This document shows, one piece after another, positions 1 through 12,900 of a DNA stretch of 64,000 nt (positions within the stretch are counted from its first letter, which is position 1; each line of letters starts with the position of its first letter). This stretch comes from Scatophagus argus (taxonomy: Eukaryota; Chordata; Actinopteri; Scatophagidae), in the NCBI RefSeq assembly GCF_020382885.2, contig NC_058495.1, forward strand, positions 19,140,127 through 19,204,126, in the 5' to 3' direction. The translations under genes were made by a program, and so were the position numbers. Under the pieces are notes generated by a model. That model ran no database searches and was not told where the DNA came from. It saw nothing but the letters and a program-made list of their open reading frames with translations.

Positions 1-2719
1 AAGCACAACTGGAGAACTGATTTTGCTGATGATTCACAAAGAAAGTGCTCCAAGACTGCTGTTCTCTGATCAGCCATCAGCCACTAACAACCACAATACA
101 TCCTGCCCTGATGTCCTTGAGCAAGACGTTGAATGCCCCCTATGGAGCCCAGTCTGAATGCATAATGTGTCCTTGAGAAAAGGCAGGAAACGGTTCCCCT
201 TTAACGAGAGGGAGCAATTGTTCAATAATGATACCCAAACTGGGGTGAAGATTGGAAATAGCATTTTGATTGACCAGATAATTCAATCCCCCTGCCAGAA
301 ATTGACAATTGGTGAGATATCCAGTTTAGACAATTACGGTACTTCAATTGATTAGCAGAGAATGAGGAGTGAAAACTGCCTAACACATCAGGTCAGTTTA
401 TTTACAGAGCACAATTAAACGCAGCAAATGCTGACCAAAATGCTGTACAAAGAAGCTGAATGTAGCTTAAACATAATGAAAATAAATGGACTAACTGTGA
501 TAAGACTCAACACTTAGGGACACGTGGACTGCAGGGGAGTAATTGGCAGAGTATATGTGACATTTGGAGGTGGAATAATGAGAGATGCAAACTGATGCCA
601 ATTTGTACAGTGCATCCAAAACAAAAGTATCTTCAAAGCAATTCTGTATGTGAAAGGAGGACGATACAGAAGAAAAAATGTTGGTGTCTGTTCCAGGTGC
701 CAGTGAAGATCCTCATTGCTGCCTTTCAAGTGAGCATCTGGTGAGACAAATCGAATTGACTCCCACACAAAGAAACGTCTGAGTTGTTTCGGTTTTAGAA
801 ACGACCCCCATTCCACACTCTTTAAATGGCACATATCTCTCTTACTAAAGCTCCACGACAGAAATCCAATGATGGTGGCGTTCCTATGGCTACAGATGCT
901 AAGCTATGATTGGATAATTACTGTTAGGGCAGAGGTTTAGCAGACAGCGAATAGCATGTCATTATTTTCTTTATCCTGTACCTTCTGCAGCTTTTTCTTT
1001 TTATTTTTTTTCTTAACCATAGTATACTATGCACTGCCATTCATTCATTCTGTATTTTAATAGGTTTAATTTTATTGATGTTTGTCAGCAGTTTGTGTTT
1101 TATCTTTGTAAGCACACCCACCAAATAAAGACATGAAATGCTGAGAAAGTAATCACCTAAGAACTGCCTCTGAGTCATGCCGCTGTTCCTGAAACTTTAG
1201 ACCATCAGGTCGATTTACTGGTCTCAAGTGAAGGAACCCTGAGATTTTTAATATGACACCATTCCTTTACATGCTCTTCTATTTCTGCTTGGGATTTCTG
1301 ATTGGATTTTTAGTGCTAGAATATGGAAGACAGTGCACTGACAGAAATTTTCACGCTCCATCATTTAATGTACTTTGTTGTCTGTAAAAAAACAGGCAAA
1401 TCTGTCACAGTCAAGCGGATATTTCAAAATCATCACCTTGACAAACTATTAGACTGTAACCATTGCGTTAACACCACAAATGACAAGTTAACATGTCTGT
1501 ATTCAAGCATGTTATGTGGAAATGGATTTTTCTCCAGCGTAGCAATGAAATGTCAAATACACTGTGACAGTCTTGGCCCAACAAAAGCTTCCATCTCATT
1601 TGAAATTTGTCATCAGACATCCTGATGTTTCTCTATGAAACACAAACTCATATAAATACCAAGGCTGCTCTCAGTCTCATTTATTAGGTGCCCATCATCT
1701 TTGTTTGGCCATTAGTCTGTTCATTAAATTATCACAGGGTGAATTTCTATCTGTCTTTGAATGAAAGTCTGTGAAATGGCCCACATTATGGGACAATAAA
1801 AAGATCAGTTCCTCAGTACGATTGAAGGATGCACATTAGTTTCTGATGGTCTGAGAGCTTACTGATTTGCTATCACCTCCCATTGATTTTAAAAAGCATG
1901 TTACATTTACTTTTTTTGTCGCATTTATAGTTTACATAAAATTCACATGACAGCTTGATGGAAACACTGCATTGTGACAAAGTAAATCAAGCTCCATTTG
2001 TCAAGGAAATGCTTTGCTCTACTGAACATGCGATCTTTAGAGAGGCACAGATGAGAAACGTGGAGCTTATTTAAAACAACAAAACAGCTCTTTCTGATCT
2101 CATTTCAGTCATCTTTCAGTTTTTCTCTCTTTGCTCTGGATTTGTTCTTCTCTTATGTCACCTTGAAAGTGATTGTTGAGGAGGAAATTACATAAGATCC
2201 AGCTATAGATAGAGAGATCTACTCATATGGAGCATACTTTGATGTATCTGAATAAACAACCGTGTCAGACGTGGTGGAATTAGAAGAAGAACAGAAGAAC
2301 TGTTTTAGTTAAGTAAAAGTACAATACCATGATACTACACAATATGCCAACCATTACAAGTTCAAGGTGGAGACTGATGGAGAGTTAGATGAGCGATTGA
2401 AACCATTCTCATGTTTGTGCATTGAAATATAATAATATATAATACAATAAGCCTACAGCCAGCAACTGGTTAGCTTAGCTTAGCATAAAGGCTTTGTGCC
2501 ACTTTAAGTACTTTGATTGCAAAAATATTAACAGCAAGATGCTCTTAAAGTCAAAGCACTTGTTATGGAGAAAAATATTCTCTCCAAGTGACAGCATTTT
2601 ATTGTTGAGGCTGGTCGAGGTGGAGCTAGTTTTACTTTACTTACAGCTGCGTAGTTTTGTACAGCGATTTGCCCCTTTCAGACAGTCACAAGATGAGAGA
2701 AGTCTGAGGGACACTGAGA

Positions 2720-2757
2720 TGATTAAAAGGCCAAAAAGGTTGGGGACCACTGGCTTA
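2720..2757. repeat. Possible terminal fragment of a hAT-like DNA transposon
   Basis: The sequence ends in AGGTTGGGGACCACTGG. This resembles the terminal inverted repeat (CAGTGGTCCCCAACC in reverse) of non-autonomous hAT elements common in vertebrates. I could not find a convincing partner end, so this is probably a relic or chance. Confidence 0.3.
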
Positions 2758-3361
2758 ATGTTCAATAATATGTTGTGTTTTATATGTTTATCCAGTCGGT
2801 GTGTAATCTCTTCATCTAAACAACAGTTGCCAAATAAAAGTAAAGGAGTTAAACTACAACATTCCCTAGTGAAATGTAGCCATGTAGAAAACAGTATGAA
2901 ATTAAAACACTCAAAGTACTTTTTGTCCCCTCCGTGTCCACTCTGTGGCCCTGTAGAAATAAGCTGTGAACACTGCACATGGCAAATGCTTAGAGATTTT
3001 TGCTTAAAATAGCTGCCCTCTGTGGCCAAAAAAAAAAAAAAAAAAAAAACGATGCTCTGATAGCAGTGAGAGTGAACCGAAACAGCTTGTTCCTGCTGAG
3101 AACAGAAGAGATAAGTGACAGTTCTCTGGTTCTCTGATAAACCACTGGCTTCACATTTCAAAAGGATTTTCCTTACTGGAGCAAAATAAGCACCAAATGC
3201 ATCAGTATACTGGTTAGTATCTTAGCTGAAGCCAGCAGCAGGTGAGCCCCACAGCCAGGGTTTCTTGTTTGGCTGCAGCGCTGCATTGTCTCACCTTTTC
3301 CTGACCTTGCAAATTCCCTGGTGGCCACTATATAGTCTATGTACACTACCAATTCACACAG

Positions 3362-3387
3362 TCACACACACACACACACACACACAT
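3362..3387. repeat. (CA)n microsatellite
   Basis: A run of about twelve CA dinucleotides, typical of fish intergenic DNA. Confidence 0.9.
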
Positions 3388-4556
3388 GCATAAACATATG
3401 CTCACAGGGCTTGCAACCTGATTCCTTGGCTTCAGAAGGAAGCAAGCCACTACCTACTACCCACCTACCTGCCACTGATAAAACATGGCTGATTCCCCGC
3501 GTCGTCACGGGTCAGCAGTCAGAGAGACAGCGCAGCACCACAGAGTCAGTTACACCACCTCTGCTGTCCGTCAGCTCCCCCTCCACCCTGCTCATGCTTC
3601 AAATGATGACACTATCTGGAAAAAGAGGCCACGGCTTCTTTTGTGAGGGGATTCTCCAAGAATAATTTCCCATCAGACATTTAATTTGTTCCCTGGCTGC
3701 AGATCAAAATTAATTATTTATCCTCCGCACATTTCATAAAAAGTATGCAGTATGCATTTTTTTTTTACCTGCTGTCTGTGTCATATTCCTGGAGGTGCTG
3801 CAAGGACTTTTACAACAGCCTATCACTTTCTCTGACATATGGCAGAGAGCTGCTCATTTCTTTGTGGCTTGTTCCTACAGAGACCACAATTATTCTGTCT
3901 TAAGATAAAGAAACGGAAAGGAATGATAGGGTATACATTCCCAACGTTAGATGATAAAGTAATGTTTGGTTTTTTTTCCACATCACTTGAGCACTTGTGT
4001 GAGACAATCATCTTCCACCGTGAATAATATGCTCAACATTATTAAAGAAATTAATTTGCTTGGTTGCTGGATGAAATTTAAGACTAATGAACAATTCATT
4101 TGCTATAGGATTTTCAGAGATGGAAGTGAGTGATGACACTCACATTGTCATCACTGTTATAAAGTCAGCTTTTTTGTGCTAATGCTTTTTGGAGTATTTT
4201 TATTTATTTTAATTTTTCTTAACTTTCACTACCCAAATGTCAGGGCATGTGATGGTTGTCTTTGCACCCAGGTTTTGATTGAGTGGTAGTGAACAGTACA
4301 AATCACGTCATTATGGGTTATGAGTTAAGATGAGTTCATTATTGTACCATGGCTGGTTTAATTAATCAGTGGTTTAATGCATCACTCAAGTGACCCAAAT
4401 CAAACTCACCCAAGATATTGCATGACCAACAGATGCACCCAAGGTCTGACTAGCATGCTAAATGCTAACATATGCATTATGGACACTCTGGCCATGACCT
4501 CTGTGTTCACTGAGGAACTTAAACCAAACTGAGGTTTGTGAGGACTTTCAGGGCAG

Positions 4557-4693
4557 ATAGGCTGAGTGTTTGGTTTTCGTGGAACAGAGAGGTTGAGTGG
4601 TTGATTTTAGTGGGCCAGAGAGGCTGAGTGGTTGGTTTTCGTGGAACAGAGAGGCTGAGTGGTTGGTTTTAGTGGGACAGAGAGGCTGAATGG
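4557..4693. repeat. 31-bp minisatellite, about 4.4 copies
   Basis: Tandem copies of a 31-bp unit containing GAGAGGCTGAGTGGTTGG. Copies alternate between a TTTTCGTGGAAC form and a TTTTAGTGGG(A/C)C form, so the array reads as a 62-bp dimer repeated about twice. This suggests that the dimer, not the monomer, was the last unit amplified. Confidence 0.85.
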
Positions 4694-5070
4694 ACTGGTT
4701 ACATTATTTTTTTCTTTGAGAAGAAATAGCAGAGAAGCTGAACCTCCAGCAGACTGTGAAGGACAACAGTGAGCTCATTAGTTGTTGTAACTCACAGTGT
4801 TTGTAGAATTGCGTGTGTGTGTCTGTTGCTTTAATACGTGTGTCTACTGTTAATTCAATAAGAAGTTTCAGGGAATTTAATATTGTTTGATGCACACTCA
4901 ATGGTGTCTGCACACTTTTTATTTACATAATGTTTTTCCACTAATGTTTATGTTGACATTTATCACGTTTTATTTTGTAGCCTAAAGGTGATAGCACTCC
5001 CCTCCTTTTTTCTAAAGGTAACACAGTTTACTCAGAGTGCATTTTAACTGACTGACTAAATTACAAAACA

Positions 5071-5104
5071 TAGATAGATAGATAGGTAGATAGATAGATA
5101 GATA
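5071..5104. repeat. (GATA)n microsatellite
   Basis: About eight TAGA/GATA tetramers with one interruption (GGTA). Confidence 0.9.
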
Positions 5105-5339
5105 CCTTACTGATACTGAGTTCCCTCAACAGTTCCCTATCTATTCAGTATCCAGTAGCAGAAGTGCCAGACAAAAAGCACCAATCAGCATGCATTGAAG
5201 TAAAAGAGCACAAAAATATAAAGTATAAAGGAGTGTAAAATATAGATTATATAATAGGAAAGCTTAAAAATATAATAATAAAACATAATAAAAGAATTAA
5301 AACAGTTCAGTGCAAACAATTGCGAAACAATTTTCACCT

Positions 5340-5400
5340 AAAAGTAACATTTCTTTTAAGTAACAGTACTTTTACTTGAGTATAATATTCTAGCACTTCT
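5340..5400. repeat. Fragment of dispersed TACTTTTACTTGAGTA repeat
   Basis: Contains AGTACTTTTACTTGAGTATA followed by a run ending ACTTCTTGG. Shared wording recurs at 17905-18440, 38820-38945 and 54528-54665. This is a widespread non-autonomous repeat of percomorph fishes; the name is not known to me from sequence alone. Confidence 0.5.
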
Positions 5401-8400
5401 TGGATCCTTAAGAATCTATATGTAAATATATACATCAATCAAGAATTGCTGTGTTGTTTGTCAGTGGATCAAAACTTGATAGTAATTACCCAGTGACAGT
5501 GGGAGCCAGAGGAGACAGAGTACAATGTAATTATCCCCCTCCCACATCTGTACTCTGCATACTTGGTTGTGTTGGTACCTGATATATAGCATAAGCTGCA
5601 GGCTAATCAGCCTTTTGATTAGAACGCTGATCTAAACAACCAGTGCCTGGAGAACATGATAACAGACGTTTTTGACGTGACGGCTGTTCCTCTATCTCTG
5701 GAGGATGAACGTAGACGTGTTTATATTGTTTTGACTGTGTATGAGTGTTGTGGAGCAGCTGTACAGCTGAGGTCCGGCATGCACACACACACTGCTGGCT
5801 CAGCTGAGTGCTAGACTGGCTCACATACACAGACAATAAAGACAACATGGAAGGCAGCATCTGCTCAGTGTTCATTGTATCTTAATCTTTCCAAGACGTG
5901 CTTGTACAAACTTGCCAGAGTCTTAGTCATCGGTGCTGCTTGACAAAAGTGGGGTTGAAAGCTTGACAGCCCAATCCCCACATGTTGCACTGAATAAGCT
6001 CCTAATGTCCTGTGATGCATTATGTGATGAGGTCTAACAGGGCTCATACCATTATAGTCAACCTGTTTCTGTCGAGAGCAATATTACAGGAGAATAACAA
6101 ATGTTCTCTTCATTTGGAGCAGCTCACTTGAAAAGTGTGTGGAAGTATGGTGGGAAATCAAACTGTAGTGATGTGAATGCATTGCTGATAAGGAACTTGG
6201 TGGATTCAGACAAAGGTCGCGACTATTCAAAGCCAACTTTCATTTCAAATTCGGATTGTAATATCAGATTGTAAATTACCGATTCAGGCCATCATCTGGA
6301 GGTATTCTTGAGAACCCAAAGAGTATGAAAGATTAATGAATTTTAGCGTGATATTCTGTCCCAGTTAGAAATAGGCTCACTAGTGATATTGAGTATATTG
6401 TGAGAAAATATGGATGCTGTGTACGTTTCCAGCTCATGCTTTTAAGGAGTATATTTAATATGACAAATACATGTTATATCTGAATGATGAATATGATTGA
6501 TGTCAAGCTGACATTAATAGCTTGAGCTGTTTAAAGACCCAAGAGGACTCTCTCTTAGCACGGTTACCTCAGTCTGTTAGTGAGTCCACCATTCTGGTCC
6601 GGATCGAAACGTCTCTACAACTATTGGCTGAGTTGCTATGAAATTTAACTTATATCAAATTGAAACTGTTAAATTTAATTTATTTAATTTAAAGGTTTTC
6701 ATGGTCCACAAAAGATAAATTGTAATGACTTTATTGATCCACTGACCTTTCATCTCATACCACCAGCAGATTAGTGTCTTCAAATCCTGTATTTATTCAA
6801 ATAAACCCAGTCGTCAATTCAACTCTCAGTGTGTAGGTTCTGCTGCAAGGGGTCTCTTAATAAAAACAAGACACAGCTCACGTGGGATCATGGGAATTGT
6901 TGTCTTGATTGGTAAATAGAAACCATTTCGGATGAATCTGTCTATCCGACATGACTCAAGCAAAAATATCCATGGACAATGTGATGTGTAAGTGCAGCTA
7001 GCATGACTGTGCACTCTTATTCTAAGTGTGGCTCACATTTAAGTCGTAACGAAATCGTTTTGATAGCTGTGGCTAATCTGCTGTTGCAGTTTGTTGAAAC
7101 AGATTCTTGCACAGCAGATGATTAAGCATCCTTTCTGCAGTTTCCTTCTTCACCCAAATGCTAATAAAAGAAAGCTAAAATATTTACCAGAAATATGCCA
7201 GAATATGTTCCTAACTGATTGAGTGAATGTGGTGGAAGTAGATAGAAATAGAAAATTCCGAGCACTTTGTTAACTAAAATTGATATTAGAGCCTAAAGAC
7301 CACTATGGAAACTGCCATTTCCTTCACACACTCATCTGAACAGAAATCAATTTGATTCCAGTGCTCTTCTAGTAAGTCAACTGTGTCCATCATCACAGGG
7401 GGAAATCAGACTGTTGAGAGACGGTGACTCATGCAGGTCTGCTCTGGAATAATTATGATAATGAGTCATTGTGCTTTGTGGCAGTGATTTCTGCTACATT
7501 TATCATTGTCTCATCTCAGAAACTTATGTCATGTTTGTGTGCTCTCAACCTGAAAGGGATGACCCGTCTGACAGGAGGCACCAAGTCGTTTCCTTTGACA
7601 AGACAGCAGCTGACCCCACGCCTCTTTGAGATAAACACGTGTGAAAGTACTCAGGAAGCCTTTGTTTGCTTTATGTTTCTTCATGGTATTGTAATGAAAG
7701 ATTACCATGTGGAATTCTGTCTCTCTTTATCATCACATCCTGGATTTCTCTATATTAAGCAAGCCACAGGTACCGGCATTTCCAATCAAAGACACATTCC
7801 GCGGATTTAAAAATGGATGAGCGTTTTCAGATTACATCAAGATATTAGGGACACATTTAATAAATAACCCGTTCAAACTAAGTTAAACATTGATTATAGC
7901 CATAATTAACAGTCATAATTAGGTCTGAGCTGACAGACGGGCCTCTCGCTGTTCAGTTCCTAAGTGCAGCAAATGTGCACATGATCGAGCCAAATGAGGT
8001 CTAATTTCCTGCAGAGCAGCAATCCATTACCACTGTCTGAGAGATGATGGTGAGGAAATGCCGAGAGGATGCTGAGTCAATGAGCAAAAGATCCCAGTAT
8101 GATTGATTTACAACTACAGGATGTGTTGAAGAGCTGTAGCTCTTTGTGCCTCAGGGTATTCAGGCTTGCTCATGATTGCCCTCTCTTCAAACGCTGTCAT
8201 TGGTCAGCGGGGAGCATTTTAGACCTCATACGGCAAATGTTGTCATCCTTGCCTTAAAACTATGTAACTCATGCCTCATTGCCTTCACTCTCATATTGAG
8301 TCTGTGCAGGTTATTCGTCCAGTGGTCCTTCTGATGACACAATTTACTGTCTATTAAGGCCTGGACACACAATTTTCAGCCTTGGCTTGGTTTTCTGTTA

Positions 8401-9142
8401 CGTATTTTATTACTTTTTGACTGATAGATAGAATAGTATAGGAAAAAAAAATATTTTGCACTTACAACTTTGCTAGTGATGATTACTTGGTATCACACTA
8501 TTTTCTACTACTAATGCTCCCACTTCAAAATTATTAGAGCTGCTTTAAAAATTAAATTTATGCTCATCTGTTGTACAAAACATGTTAAAAATGTCTCAAT
8601 GCTGATTGTCAAAGATCATTTCTATCAGTATGTCTTTCTCCTTTATGGCAACTCTGCATCGTTAAGTAGCTTGTGGTTATTATAAACCAGGGAAGATGTA
8701 AAAAACACGCTGCAACAAACGCAACAAATCTTCCAAACATCCTCTTTGCATATTTAATCGCCCGACACCAGCAGGACGGAGCAGAAGGTTTTAATTCTAT
8801 GCACTTTATGCATGGTTTTGGCTACTATGCAGAGTGGATAAGTGGCTTTTGGGAAAACCAACACCAGTCTTTCTCTCCATGCAAGCTCACTGAAAAGTAA
8901 CTTTAAACCTGAGACTGCGTCAGAGATAGGAAATGGATGGGATGACAGCAGGAGGAAAGAGTTTCAAAGAGCAAAATGTCTGATCTTCAAGGCTGAATTG
9001 CTTTTATACAGATAAGAAACAACAGCTTGGCGATCTGATCAAAGTTTCTCTTTTAACAATGTAGGTGCAAAGACTGAACCCCAGGAAGGCAGTTTCTTTT
9101 AGCATGGGGATAAAACAGGCCGTCATTAAAATTTAGGCAAAG

Positions 9143-9147
9143 CTGAA
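9143..9147. repeat. Target site duplication (CTGAA), left
   Basis: CTGAA directly precedes the left LTR and recurs directly after the right LTR at 16516-16520. Five bases is usual for BEL/Pao integration. The exact match fixes the element borders. Confidence 0.9.
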
Positions 9148-9842
9148 TGTACTGTTCCTATCTGTGTGTAAGCTACGTGCGTGAACACAGACTCCACAGC
9201 AAGCCAAACTCGTTTTCAACGAGCCAGGAAGCGAGCGCCTTGCTCCTTTTATTTTCCAGTGTAGCAGGTGAAAAGCGAGTAAAACTGAAATAAACAAATA
9301 CAGAAAAACTTAGGAGCCTGACATTACCGTCTCACACAAGCAACAGTAACGTTAGCCTATTACTAGTGTGACTAACAAGTATCGCTTAGCTTAGCAAGAA
9401 AACGAACGTTAGCGACGTAACGTAGCTACTACTCATGTTCGGGTGTAAACATTACGAACTATGCTCATAAGGCTTATTTCTACACAAGTACAAAATGCAC
9501 ATCACTACTAACACTTACAGACATTGCTGCCATGGGTGTGTGTGGAGTACAAAACTCAAAGAGCGAAATATCAGGAACATCACATTACTGACAGTGATAG
9601 CAACTGAAGTACTGCGGGAATCTTACATTCATTACGTTACATTACGTTCCAACCGGAGGCTCATGGGAACACTCAGATGTAAACAGAAACGTCATTCAAA
9701 ATAAAAGCTCATCCTTTTCCTTACAAAATACAGGTCTCTTTTCTTTTGCAATAAACAGTATATCATAAAGAACCAAAGTTGTAGAAAACACCATTTAAAT
9801 ACATATTTCCTTTTCTTTATATTTCAACCTGAGGACAGAACA
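9148..9842 (-). repeat. 3' LTR of the BEL/Pao element
   Basis: 695 bp, reading as identical to the copy at 15821-16515. On the element strand it starts TGTTCTG and ends CAGTACA. An AATAAA signal on the element strand (reverse complement at 9248-9253) could serve for polyadenylation. A 69-codon plus-strand frame inside it occurs in both LTRs and is not considered a gene. Confidence 0.95.
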
Positions 9843-9945
9843 CTCCCCGTCTGGCATAACTAATGCCACTACACAACTCAACTTTTCTTTATTCAACACA
9901 CATTTACTTTAAACCCTTTTTTTTTTTCTCTCAGTTTGTGCCTTT

Positions 9946-12900
9946 TTAATCTCTTTCAAGAAGAAGGATGACGTCCGAGATGGGCCGCAGGTAAGTCTTT
10001 GAGGTGCCCTGAGATGCCGTCTGCACCTCAACTTTACGGACGCGTCCATCGCTGCTCGGAGAGGCCGATGTGACCAAAGCCATTGGCCACTCGTTCCTTG
10101 GTGCTTGAGTCTGTTTCAGCAGCACAATGTCTCCAGGTTGTAGGTTGCGCTGAGTTCTGTGCCACTTGCGTCTTGAGTGGAGAGTGCTTAAATACTCAGT
10201 TCTCCAACGGCCCCAAAACTCGTTTGCCAGCACTTGCACTTGTTTCCACTGACCTTTCAGGAGATTCTTGCTGGTGAAGTCTCCAGGTGGAGCGTGTAGG
10301 CCTGGCTTTTGGGTCAGGAGCATAGCAGGGGACAGCAGAATGGGAGAGGAGGGGTCTGATGAAATGGGAATCAGCGGCCGTGCATTGATGATTGCTGATA
10401 TCTCCGCCATCAAAGTACACAGTACCTCGTGCGTCAGGTGAGTATGCTTGTTTTGCAGAAGCATGGAGTCTAGTATTCTGCGTGTGACCCCAATCATACG
10501 CTCCCACACTCCCCCCATGTGGGAGGCGTGTGGTGGATTGAACTCCCACGTGCAGTCTTTGCTATGGAGATAACTCAGAATTTCAGTCTGCTTTTCCTCA
10601 GAACGCTCCATGCCCAGCTCTGCACTGGCGGCTATGAAGTTCGTCCCTCTGTCTGATCTGAGCTGCTTTGCCGGGCCTCTGATGGCAAAGAATCTTCTCA
10701 ATGCATTAATACAGCTTGTGGCATCCATTGACTCTATGACTTCAATGTGTACCCCCCTAGTGTTCATACATGTGAACAGAATGGCCCACCTTTTGCTCTG
10801 CGCTGCACCTCCTCGAGTGCGTCGGGTCATCACTGTCCACGGTCCAAATACGTCCAGCCCTACGTATGTGAAGGGTGGGGAGGTGTCGAGCCGCTCTGGA
10901 GGGAGGTCAGCCATTTTCTGCACTTCCAGCTTCCCTCTGAGCTTACGGCATGTCACACAATGATGAAGTGTTGAACTCACCAGTTTCTTGCCACCGACAA
11001 TCCACAGTCCAGCTGCTCTGATAGCCCCTTCTGTGAACTGTCGCCCCTGGTGTTTCACTTCAGCATGATAGTGTTCTACAAGCAGCTTGGTTACATGGCT
11101 ATGCTTAGGGAGGATGATTGGGTGTTTTACCTCAGTGTCAAGAGAAGCATGTCTGAGACGGCCTCCGACCCGGAGCAGACCGTCGCTCAGGTAGGGGTCA
11201 AGGGTCAAGAGCTGACTCGAGCTAGAGACTTCTCTGTTTGCTTGAAGAGCAGCGTATTCATCTGGATATGCATCTCTCTGAACAGTCTCTAGTATGAGCC
11301 TCTTTGCTGCCGCACGCTCCTCAGGAGTGCGAGGCCCACTGCACTGATGCCAGCCTTTGCATGTGTGCTGTGGTGTGTCTGTTGTGCCTGGCTTGTGTGA
11401 ACGCACCTGATGTTTCAAGTAGGAAACGGCTCTCCGCAGGGACTTCCATGTGGAAAAGCGCTGGAATCTCTCAGAGGTAAGTCTCTTAGTTTCGAGGTGG
11501 GTAGCTAGAGCAGTCACTTGTGGTCTAACTTCCACATCTGTTTCAGGACCTATCACCTCAAAGTGCTCACGTTTCTCCATCTCTGGAGGCTTGTAGAGGA
11601 AGTCGGGCCCTTTAAACCACATCGTGTCCATGAGCTGTGATGCTGCTACAGATCTGGTGGCTAAGTCCGCTGGGTTCTGTTCTGAAGGGACGTAATGCCA
11701 CTGATCTGGGGACGTTGTCTGGCGTATACGATGCACACGATTGTGCACGTACACATAGAAGCGCTTTGAGTCATTAAAGATGTATCCGAGGACCACCTTG
11801 CTGTCGCAGTAGAATTTAACAGCATCTGGCTTGAAGTCCAGTTCGTCTAATATCAGCTCTGCCATCTCAGTCGCCAGAACAGCTCCACAGAGTTCGAGGC
11901 GTGGGATTGTGGGTTCTGGCTGTGGCGACAGCTTAGCCTTTCCCAGCACAAATCCAACCTCCCAATGGCCCTCTTCAGTGACAGCCCTCAAGTAGGCTAC
12001 TGCCCCTATAGCCCAGTTCGAGGCATCAGAAAAAAGGCACAGTTCTGTGTATTTGGCTTTTGAGAGTGACATCTTTACATAACAGCGCGGGACATGGAGG
12101 TTACTCAGCTTCTCAAGTGAGGCTTTCCACTCTTCCCATCTGCTCACCTTTTCATCAGGCAGAGGACTGTCCCAGTCCTGAACTCCGCTGGACAGCTCTC
12201 GTAGCAACAGCCTGCCTCTGATGGTCACTGGCGCTGCCAGACCCAGGGGATCAAAGATGCTGTTAATGACTGACAGCACCCCACGCCGGGTGTAAGGCTT
12301 GTCTGCGACGGCGACCTTGAAGGTGAACATGTCTGTGCTGATGTCCCAGCATAGGCCTAAGCTCCTCTGTGCAGGCAGGGTCTCGTCGTCTAGGCCTAAG
12401 TCTTTGATGCCTGTGGCCAGTTCTTCAGGCTCGAAGGCTTTCATCACAGCGACACTGTTTGAGGCAATTTTGTGCAGTTTCAAGTTGGACTCTGCGAGTG
12501 ATGCACATGTTCGCTTCATCAGGTCAATAGCTGCTGACTCTGTGGGCAGGGAGACTAGCCCATCGTCCACGTAGAAGTGTCTATCGACAAACTGCTTAGT
12601 GTCTGCGCCATACTTTGACTCACCTCTCTGAGCAGCTCGTCGCAGGCCGTACATGGCAACCGCCGGGGACGGGCTATTGCCAAAGACATGCACACGCACG
12701 CGATATTCTTGAATTTCCTTTGAGAAGTCATTGTCTTCATGCCACAGGAATCTCAGATAGTCTCTGTGGTCATGTCGCACCAGGAATCCATAAAACATTT
12801 GTTGGATATCGGCAGTGACTGCGGTGAGGTCCTTCCTAAACCGTATCAGCACGCCCAGGAGAGAATTGTTTAGGTCGGGGCCTGTGAGCAGCACTGAGTT

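Larger units (their letters stand above)
1..9142. other. Intergenic region, no supported gene
   Basis: I found no recognisable protein family, exon chain or RNA gene here on either strand. The open frames are short and of low complexity or resemble no family I know, for example the 128-codon plus-strand frame at 7424-7810. The stretch is AT-rich and holds a (CA)n tract, a GATA tract, a 31-bp minisatellite and fragments of dispersed repeats, described separately. It may contain conserved regulatory sequence for drd5 or a gene to the left, but that cannot be judged without alignment. Confidence 0.6.

Noticed and set aside
2494-3161. Opposed open frames of 172 and 174 codons
   Set aside because: They overlap on opposite strands across a poly-A tract and a transposon-like end, with no recognisable domain.
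9495-9704. 69-codon frame repeated exactly at 16168-16377
   Set aside because: It lies antisense within both LTRs of the retrotransposon, so its repetition reflects the LTRs and not a gene.
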